A stretch of DNA of 9,682 bases from Halieaceae bacterium UBA6060. GTDB taxonomy: Bacteria > Pseudomonadota > Gammaproteobacteria > Pseudomonadales > Halieaceae. The notes beneath the pieces are model-generated. The model had not been told where the DNA came from. It made no database searches and saw only the letters and a program-made list of their open reading frames with translations. Below, one piece after another: positions 5,184-9,682 of this stretch (within the stretch, counting starts at the first letter, position 1; every line of letters starts with the position of its first letter). The DNA is taken from NCBI GenBank assembly GCA_002428935.1, contig DIYG01000088.1, forward strand, positions 1 to 9,682, in the 5' to 3' direction. Both the position numbers and the translations under genes were made by a program.

Positions 5184-6674
5184 TCAAGACTGCGGAGCAA
5201 GCCGAAACAGAGAATCCAGGAGATAAGCATCGTCGAAATGCCGGCGCCCGAGAAAGGCCGTGGCATGGCGGCCCCGCTCACGCATGGCCCCGGGAGAGCG
5301 CACGCCCATGGGCCAGAGATACCAACGCTCACCGCGAGCGGTACCGGGAACCAGCCCCTCATCGGCGAAGAGGCTGACCTTGCCCTCGGGGCCATCGATC
5401 CGATAGAGATTGGTGTACGGCTCCTGAGCATAGCTTATGAACTGGCCTGAAAGAGACGCACCGTACACCCGTTGCAGATAGTGGGTGCCTGAAGCAAGGC
5501 GCAGTACGATGCGTTCATCTTTGAGCAACGGCGGTGCTGCCTGCGGCACTAGGGGTGGTTCAGCAAACTCCTTGGCCTCCTCTCGAAGGGCGAGGCGAGT
5601 CGACGGAAAGAACTGCTGATAGCAGCCGCAAGCATGGATACTGTCGTATAAGAGCACCTGCCCTACGTCATCCAGGGTCACGCGCCAGTGCAATCCGTCG
5701 AGACGACCTGCGAGACTATCCCAGGATCCTGAAGGGGGCCGCTCCGAAAACCAGAAAACATAGTTGAGCTGAATCCGCGGCGCCCCGGCGAAATGCGTCA
5801 AGCTGAGGTAGCGATAGGCTACAGGCCGGGTCGCTTGCACCGAGGGCATTCCGCCCGCAGCAAAAAAAGGTTCACCGGGGCGATCGAAGTCTCCCTGCGT
5901 ATCAACTTCCAGCATCGGTGCATGGCGTAGAAACAGCGCCGCAACATCGGCAGGCGAAGCCCCCTGCACCATCACGCCCAGGCGATCTTTCGGCAGGGGT
6001 ATCGTCGCGGAAGCAACGCCAGGGCTCTCATCTCGAGGCAAGGAAGAACCCTCAAACGAAGGCGTGTCGGGAACGTAGCGCTGTAAGCGACCCTGCACCG
6101 GCAGTTCCTCAAGGGGCAGCGCAAAGGTCTCCATAATCTGCCGCTGCAGGGTTTTTACCCCGCTGCGAACCCCAAGGCTCGTCAAAGGATAGAGACCGAA
6201 AGCTCGTTGAGTCCCGCTGTAGTCGTCAGGGACAGCGACGGCATCACTTAAAGCCGTCCAGGCGGCATCATCTCGCGAAAACTCTCGGGCGAAGCTCTCG
6301 CTGCAAACACTCAGCTTGTCGGTCTCTTCGGCATCCAGCGCCATCTGATCAAGGAGGAGCGCCCGTCGCCTCTGGCCTGCAGCTATAAGCCGCTGCAACC
6401 AGTCTTCACGCGCTTCGGCACTCAGGTTGGCGGGATCAAAGGAGGCGAGGAAGCGGTTTGTGCCGAGGGCGGGATAAGCTGGTACCGCCCGGGGCTCACT
6501 GACCACGAACGTTTGTTTTGCCGCGAGGGACTCCAGGTCGTAGAACAGGGAGTCGCAGCGGTCAGAGGTTTTTCTCCCATCGATGGCACTGCAGGCTTGA
6601 AGGCCCAGGAGTAGCGCCAGGCCCAGGCTACTTAAGCGCAAGGATCCGAGCCCGGTATTTGCTCCACGCTGCAC
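5184..6674 (-). CDS. uncharacterised lipoprotein with HACGCY motif
   Basis: I do not recognise a named family. The 496-residue protein starts with a lipoprotein signal: a hydrophobic stretch (about 13-25), then the lipobox LQAC with Cys28 and Ser at +2, which suggests the outer membrane. Four other cysteines remain: 40, 124, and 349 and 351 in YDSIHACGCYQQFFPS. The surrounding RIQLNYVFWFSERPP (300-314) and GRLDGLHWRVTLDD (323-336) look like conserved core; I recall similar uncharacterised gammaproteobacterial proteins but cannot name a family. His347 with Cys349 and Cys351 could bind a metal or form a disulfide; this is inference. The start is uncertain: GTG 6674 has GGAG very close, and an in-frame TTG at 6641 would give a compact signal peptide. 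It follows the small secreted protein by 32 bases and is probably co-transcribed. Confidence 0.7.
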   Translation of the reverse strand: MQRGANTGLGSLRLSSLGLALLLGLQACSAIDGRKTSDRCDSLFYDLESLAAKQTFVVSEPRAVPAYPALGTNRFLASFDPANLSAEAREDWLQRLIAAGQRRRALLLDQMALDAEETDKLSVCSESFAREFSRDDAAWTALSDAVAVPDDYSGTQRAFGLYPLTSLGVRSGVKTLQRQIMETFALPLEELPVQGRLQRYVPDTPSFEGSSLPRDESPGVASATIPLPKDRLGVMVQGASPADVAALFLRHAPMLEVDTQGDFDRPGEPFFAAGGMPSVQATRPVAYRYLSLTHFAGAPRIQLNYVFWFSERPPSGSWDSLAGRLDGLHWRVTLDDVGQVLLYDSIHACGCYQQFFPSTRLALREEAKEFAEPPLVPQAAPPLLKDERIVLRLASGTHYLQRVYGASLSGQFISYAQEPYTNLYRIDGPEGKVSLFADEGLVPGTARGERWYLWPMGVRSPGAMRERGRHATAFLGRRHFDDAYLLDSLFRLAPQS

Positions 6675-6706
6675 GGCTCCGGCGAGCCCGCGTTGCTAAA
6701 GCTTAT

Positions 6707-7117
6707 CTATTCGTTATCTTGATCATTACTCTTATCGCCGTCGACACGCTCGCGCTGGTAGGGCTTTTTCGAGGGTGCACCGGACATGCCTCGGAAGGTC
6801 AAACCACCGACACTCCAACTACCGTCGCTTGCCTCTTCGGTTTTTCCCTCCTGGGCGCCGTCGCTGGCGACACTCATTTCAGTGCTCTCCTCGGTGCTTT
6901 CCGCTTTCGTGGCATAGCGTCCCGAAGTTGCTTTGATGCAGGCGGAACCCGCCGCAGCGCGGGCGATGCCCTCCGCCTCTTCACTCCAAAGAGCGCCGGC
7001 ACCGGCCCGTAGCTCGGCGATCGTGTCCTGAATGATATCCGCGCAGGGGTCTGCCTGGGCCGTGCCCGCCAACATGCACAACGCCAGCAGCGGCGAAATC
7101 TTACAAACGGTTCCCAT
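6707..7117 (-). CDS. small secreted protein with acidic tail, function unknown
   Basis: A 136-residue protein I cannot name. It has a clear Sec signal peptide with a likely cut after AQA (residue 22). The mature part has a helical N-terminal section (25-70) with two cysteines, Cys25 and Cys60, that could form a disulfide. Then comes a Ser/Glu/Asp-rich, low-complexity stretch (71-98), a short WSVGGLTFRGMSG segment, and a charged C-terminus (KKPYQRERVDGDKSNDQDNE). ATG 7117 has AGGAGC with seven-base spacing. The gene precedes the lipoprotein gene by 32 bases in the same direction, so both products probably act in the envelope together. Its leader contains a terminator-like hairpin directly before the ribosome binding site. 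Confidence 0.65.
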   Translation of the reverse strand: MGTVCKISPLLALCMLAGTAQADPCADIIQDTIAELRAGAGALWSEEAEGIARAAAGSACIKATSGRYATKAESTEESTEMSVASDGAQEGKTEEASDGSWSVGGLTFRGMSGAPSKKPYQRERVDGDKSNDQDNE

Positions 7118-7131
7118 GGTTCAAGCTCCTA

Positions 7132-7170
7132 GAAAAACAGGGTTTTGCGACGACGGCGTTGGAAAACCCT
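7132..7170 (-). terminator. terminator-like hairpin in the leader of the secreted-protein operon
   Basis: On the minus strand AGGGTTTT (7170-7163) pairs with AAAACCCT (7146-7139). After one mismatch a further 5-bp stem with one G-T pair (7161-7157 with 7152-7148) closes on a 4-base loop. GTTTTTCT follows, then the AGGAGC ribosome binding site of the gene at 7117. No gene lies upstream on this strand within the gap, so the structure sits in the 5' leader. It is either an attenuator or the 3' end of a small RNA from 7171-7409. Confidence 0.65.
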
Positions 7171-7409
7171 CGCCATCGACCGCACCAAAAAAGGGCGGGA
7201 GGGATCAATTAGTACGCACCAAGCCCCTCTGGGACGCCCTGGCCTGGTTCAAGTTTCACGAACCATGCCAACTAAATCACAAAAATCAAAGGCTTTGGGG
7301 TTCTGGTCTGCTTCTTGCTGAAACGAGTTCGGACGTGAACGACGGGGTCCAAAAAAAGGTCCCGCGCACCACGGCACCGCAATTTCACATGAGGGGAGAG
7401 GGAATACCC
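7171..7409. other. divergent intergenic region, secreted-protein operon and porin
   Basis: With the leader hairpin, about 290 bases separate the divergent genes at 7117 and 7410. The gap is unusually rich in A- and T-runs compared with its surroundings. It holds a hairpin plus T7 on the minus strand (7351-7378), a TTTTTT run at about 7190 and CAAAGCCTTTG-ATTTTT near 7275-7290, all in minus orientation. It must contain promoters for both directions. I could not assign -35/-10 pairs, a sigma-54 site or an open frame with any confidence. Confidence 0.4.
7351..7378 (-). terminator. hairpin plus T7 on the strand opposite the porin leader
   Basis: On the minus strand a stem of eight pairs with one mismatch (7378-7358, from GGTGCCG to CGGGACC) is followed by seven T residues (7357-7351). 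It has the form of an intrinsic terminator for transcripts coming from the antisense strand of the porin gene. On the plus strand it is a stem in the porin leader, 31 bases before its ATG. Confidence 0.45.
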
Positions 7410-8135
7410 ATGCAAAAAATACAGAAGCTGAAGAGCTTTGCCGCACTCACCGCGCTAGCCGGATGCGCCCTGGCCACATCAGCGCAGGCAGAATGGAGTG
7501 CCAATGCCTCCGTCACCAACAACTACATCTGGCGGGGTTTGACCCAGACCGAGAACGAAGCCGCGGTCCAGGGTGGCATTGATTACGCACACGAGAGCGG
7601 CTTCTACGCAGGCACCTGGGTGTCCAACGTAAACTACGGCCCCTCAGACGTGTACTCCTATGAGAACGACTGGTACGCCGGCTACGCTTTCGAAACGGGT
7701 GGCCTGTCCTGGGACATCGGTTATCTCTACTACAACTACGACAAGGAAGCCGAGTTCGATTTCGGCGAGGTCTACCTGCAGCTTGGCTTTGGTGGCTTCA
7801 GCGCCGGTGCCTGGGTCCTCACCAACACGGAAGCCGATGAAGGCGACGGCCAGGACTTCGGTGCGGGTAGCACTTACTACCTATCCCTGGACTACGGGTT
7901 TACCGTAGGTAATGACGTAGAAGTGGGTCTCCATGCGGGTTACCACGATGGGGACTTCGCCGAGGCCTTTAACGGTTCCGACGATGGCTACTATGACTAC
8001 AACGTCAGCATCTCCAAAGGCGGCTTCAGCTTCATGGTTACCGATACCAATGTCGGCGGACCGGCAGCGGAAGGCGGCTTCGACAACGATCAGGTGAAGT
8101 TCGTCGTCTCTTACTCGGTCGGTATCGAACTGTAA
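7410..8135 (+). CDS. TorF family putative porin (Gcw_chp)
   Basis: A 241-residue outer-membrane beta-barrel protein. The signal peptide MQKIQKLKSFAALTALAGCA ends in SAQA with a likely cut at residue 27. The mature start EWSANASVTNNYIWRGLTQT carries the YxWRG motif typical of the TIGR02001/PF09694 family. The rest alternates Tyr/Trp/Phe and Gly (GFYAGTWVSN, DWYAGYAF, WDIGYLYYNY) and ends in a short strand with C-terminal leucine, as expected of a small barrel. It is rich in Asp and Glu. The substrate is unknown; some relatives are found near nitrogen-regulation genes, which is not the case here. ATG 7410 follows a purine-rich AGAGGG with seven-base spacing. Upstream in-frame codons back to 7032 run through the leader and lack a signal peptide at their start. 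Confidence 0.88.
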   Translation: MQKIQKLKSFAALTALAGCALATSAQAEWSANASVTNNYIWRGLTQTENEAAVQGGIDYAHESGFYAGTWVSNVNYGPSDVYSYENDWYAGYAFETGGLSWDIGYLYYNYDKEAEFDFGEVYLQLGFGGFSAGAWVLTNTEADEGDGQDFGAGSTYYLSLDYGFTVGNDVEVGLHAGYHDGDFAEAFNGSDDGYYDYNVSISKGGFSFMVTDTNVGGPAAEGGFDNDQVKFVVSYSVGIEL

Positions 8136-8142
8136 GACCCGA

Positions 8143-8177
8143 CCCAGCAGCGGGTTCTTCCGGGACCGGCTGCTGGG
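8143..8177 (+). other. hairpin after the porin gene
   Basis: CCCAGCAGC (8143-8151) and GCTGCTGGG (8169-8177) form a 9-bp perfect stem, extended inside by three pairs after one mismatch. It begins seven bases after the porin stop. There is no T-run, so it is more likely an mRNA 3' end stabiliser, with termination at 8239-8284. Confidence 0.55.
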
Positions 8178-8237
8178 CCAATCATTAAGGCGCGCGAGCT
8201 ACCGCTCCCTATCAGCGCCTAGTCTGCGAGGAAACTA

Positions 8238-8759
8238 TCACCGCTGCGACGTCGGTCCTTGGACCGGTCGCGGCGGTGTTTTTTCTCCGTGCTCCCAACG
8301 TTGTCCGTCGGGCCGCTTTGGACCGGCAGGCATTCGCGCCATATGCAATCTCTGCAATACCGCGCGCAGCAATGCCAAACGTTGCTCGGCGGGTAACTGT
8401 GCGGCCAGCTCCACGGCGTTTTCCTGCATTAGATCTTGATACTGCGCCGTTACTTCACGCATGGCCTCCAAAGCCTGATTCATGGCAGCGGGATCGAAAG
8501 GCTCTGCGCCCGCCGCCTGCCGCACATCCTGCACCGCGGAGCGCATGGCTTCGCGCAGGGGTCGAACCTTCGGAAACTGGCTACGCATGCGCTGACGGAC
8601 GATTTGCCGGGTCTCTTCGGTCAGTGAATCCGTCGCCCAGGCCATGGGGGGCGGCCTCGAATCACGATGATGCCAGTGGCCGAGGACAACGCCGGCTACA
8701 AGAAGGTTCACCGCCAGGGACACGAGCAAGGCGACGATAAGAAACCCTTGCCTACTCAT
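8238..8759 (-). CDS. periplasmic heavy-metal sensor-like protein (Spy/CpxP/CnrX type)
   Basis: A 173-residue protein with an N-terminal membrane segment (about 6-27) and a periplasmic helical domain. Next to the membrane is HWHHR (28-32), a possible metal-binding cluster. The helical body (45-145) has SLTEETRQIVRQRMRS, then ENAVELAAQLPAEQRLALLRAVLQRL, like the paired helices of the Metal_resist (PF13801) and Spy/CpxP families. The tail is Pro- and charge-rich. ATG 8759 has GGAGG with six-base spacing and overlaps the stop of the preceding gene by eight bases, which indicates translational coupling. In CnrX-type systems such a protein senses metal and releases a sigma factor; here the trigger is unknown. 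Its last 15 or so codons lie over the porin terminator. Confidence 0.72.
   Translation of the reverse strand: MSRQGFLIVALLVSLAVNLLVAGVVLGHWHHRDSRPPPMAWATDSLTEETRQIVRQRMRSQFPKVRPLREAMRSAVQDVRQAAGAEPFDPAAMNQALEAMREVTAQYQDLMQENAVELAAQLPAEQRLALLRAVLQRLHMARMPAGPKRPDGQRWEHGEKTPPRPVQGPTSQR
8239..8284 (+). terminator. strong terminator inside the 3' end of the convergent gene
   Basis: CACCGCTGCGAC (8239-8250) pairs with GTCGCGGCGGTG (8267-8278) with one G-T pair. An inner stem GGTCC/GGACC (8254-8258 with 8261-8265) caps it, and TTTTTT follows at 8279-8284. It should stop plus-strand transcription from the porin gene. It overlaps the last codons of the minus-strand gene at 8238-8759, where the T-run reads as lysine codons. 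Confidence 0.85.
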
Positions 8760-9180
8760 ACCAGGCCTCCAGGGACGGCGCGGCTAACAGGGCTCGCTCC
8801 TCCAATTCCCAACTGTAGGTCTCTGGCTCACTAAATCCATAATCAATACCTGACAGACTCAGGGCTACACCAAGAACCAGCGGCATAGCACCGGCAAAGG
8901 CCGGTCGCCACCAGTTGACGGGATTTGACGGTAGCAACCAGGCGAGGAAACGCTCCGGGAGCGACGACTCTATTCCCTTCAGGATCCGCGCACTCAGATC
9001 TGGCGCGCTCACCTGATACCGGGCCAGGTGCTGATCCAGGCGCTGTGCCTCCGCCAACCACGGCGCCGCATGACCGCGATCACGGGCAAAGTGTTCCATG
9101 GCACTGCGCTCCGCGGGCGGCCAGTGATCGGGCTCCGCGCCATAGGCATCAAGCAGTTCGCGAAATCGCTCAGGCTCCAT
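8752..9180 (-). CDS. putative anti-sigma factor, single-pass membrane protein
   Basis: A 142-residue protein without a strong named domain. The N-terminal 90 residues are soluble and begin MEPERFRELLDAYGAEPDHW, a pattern I recall from small proteins encoded beside ECF sigma genes. One membrane helix follows (about 92-110, WRPAFAGAMPLVLGVALSL) and then a 30-residue tail rich in Glu. This is the topology of an anti-sigma factor that holds sigma inside the cell and receives a signal from outside. No zinc-binding HxxxCxxC motif is present. ATG 9180 follows GGGAGT and overlaps the end of the sigma gene by 11 bases. The downstream gene overlaps its stop by eight bases. The role rests mainly on position and topology. 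Confidence 0.65.
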   Translation of the reverse strand: MEPERFRELLDAYGAEPDHWPPAERSAMEHFARDRGHAAPWLAEAQRLDQHLARYQVSAPDLSARILKGIESSLPERFLAWLLPSNPVNWWRPAFAGAMPLVLGVALSLSGIDYGFSEPETYSWELEERALLAAPSLEAWYE

Positions 9181-9682
9181 TGCTTACTCCCAGTTTTTTC
9201 TTTAGCTGTCGTCGCGCCCGCGCCAACAAAGACTCCAGGGCTTCGACCGACACATCCAGGATCGCCGCCGCTTCTCGATTACTCAGCCCTTGATAGTGGC
9301 ACATGAGCAGAGCGCTGCGCTGACGTTCCGGTAGGGCGGCCACGGCTTCGCGCACGTCGCCTTCTTCCTGGGCACGAAGCTGCTGGTCTTCGGGCCCCAA
9401 GGCGGGATCGGCGCGATCGTCTTCGGTCTCTCCGTAGGAGATACGTGTGCCGCGACGAAAGCTGTCGATGCACAGATTGTGGGCGATGTTATGCAGCCAG
9501 GTGGTTAGGCGAGCGCGATCGCTTTGAAATCGCCCGGCGCGAGTCCACAAACGCAACAGCGTTTCCTGAACGATATCCTCGGCCTGCGCCGCATCGTTGA
9601 GCATGCGCTGGGCATAGGCATACAGCGCTCGCTGATGTTCTCGCACCAGAACGTGAAAAGCGGCGCGATCGCCAGCGGCGAC
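9170..9682 (-). CDS. ECF sigma-70 family RNA polymerase sigma factor, N-terminus cut
   Basis: Directs RNA polymerase to a stress- or signal-specific promoter set. 170 residues are visible and the frame is open at the right edge, starting VAAGDRAAFHVLVREHQRAL, so the true start lies outside; the GTG at 9646 is an internal valine. Region 2 shows ALYAYAQRMLNDAAQAEDIV, QETLLRLW, then LTTWLHNIAHNLCIDSFRR (regions 2.3-2.4). After an acidic linker, region 4 shows LPERQRSALLMCHYQGLSNR and the helix-turn-helix EAAAILDVSVEALESLLARA. It ends ARRQLKKKLGVSNGA. The two following genes overlap in series and fit an anti-sigma factor and a periplasmic sensor. The cassette promoter is outside the window. Confidence 0.93.
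   Translation of the reverse strand, partial: VAAGDRAAFHVLVREHQRALYAYAQRMLNDAAQAEDIVQETLLRLWTRAGRFQSDRARLTTWLHNIAHNLCIDSFRRGTRISYGETEDDRADPALGPEDQQLRAQEEGDVREAVAALPERQRSALLMCHYQGLSNREAAAILDVSVEALESLLARARRQLKKKLGVSNGA

Noticed and set aside
7032..7409. N-terminal extension of the porin back to 7032
   Set aside because: The signal peptide begins at 7410. The upstream frame crosses the divergent gene and the leader hairpins.
7171..7409. Sigma-54 or standard sigma-70 promoters for the divergent pair
   Set aside because: GGCA-, TTGGCA- and TACTAAT-like pieces occur but none pairs with a partner at proper spacing, so none was called.
8276..8740. Plus-strand open frame opposite the sensor gene
   Set aside because: Pro/Arg/Ala-rich shadow with no motif, antisense to a gene fixed by overlapping neighbours and a good ribosome binding site.
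9646..9682. GTG 9646 as the start of the sigma factor
   Set aside because: The frame stays open to the window edge and encodes VAAGDRAAFHVL, typical of the ECF N-terminus, so the gene is cut by the edge.

Overview
The window looks like the chromosome of a Gram-negative gammaproteobacterium. The basis is a class I polyhydroxyalkanoate (PHA) gene set of proteobacterial type, secreted proteins with Sec or lipobox signals, a TorF-type outer-membrane porin and a moderately high G+C content. The protein style recalls the marine Halieaceae (OM60/NOR5) group, but that assignment is from memory and is tentative.

Positions 1-4322 hold a PHA locus read on the minus strand: phaR (regulator), phaP (phasin), phaB (acetoacetyl-CoA reductase) and phaC (synthase), then the 5' end of a DNA-3-methyladenine glycosylase-like gene cut by the left edge. 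PhaB makes (R)-3-hydroxybutyryl-CoA, PhaC polymerises it, PhaP coats the granule, and PhaR probably represses phaP until granules titrate it. An 18-bp perfect inverted repeat lies exactly over the best phaP promoter, and two diverged half-sites lie nearer phaR. No thiolase gene (phaA) is present. Divergent from phaR, on the plus strand, is a FabG-like short-chain dehydrogenase (4323-5084) with a 5' leader rich in inverted repeats.

Positions 5184-7117 (minus strand) hold two genes I cannot name: a small secreted acidic-tailed protein, then a 496-residue lipoprotein. They look like an operon. Just before the first ribosome binding site is a strong intrinsic-terminator-like hairpin, a possible attenuator. 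The TorF-family porin (7410-8135, plus strand) is divergent from them and is followed by a hairpin and then a strong U-tract terminator. That terminator lies inside the 3' coding end of the next, convergent gene.

Positions 8238-9682 (minus strand) hold three overlapping genes: an ECF sigma factor (running off the right edge), a single-pass membrane protein likely to be its anti-sigma factor, and a membrane-anchored periplasmic helical protein of the Spy/CpxP/CnrX heavy-metal sensor type. This looks like a cell-surface signalling cassette.

I found no tRNA, rRNA, CRISPR array, insertion sequence or phage signature. Most of the window is ordinary core metabolism. The points most worth a second look are the PhaR-type operator set, the leader terminator before the unnamed secreted-protein operon, and that operon itself.
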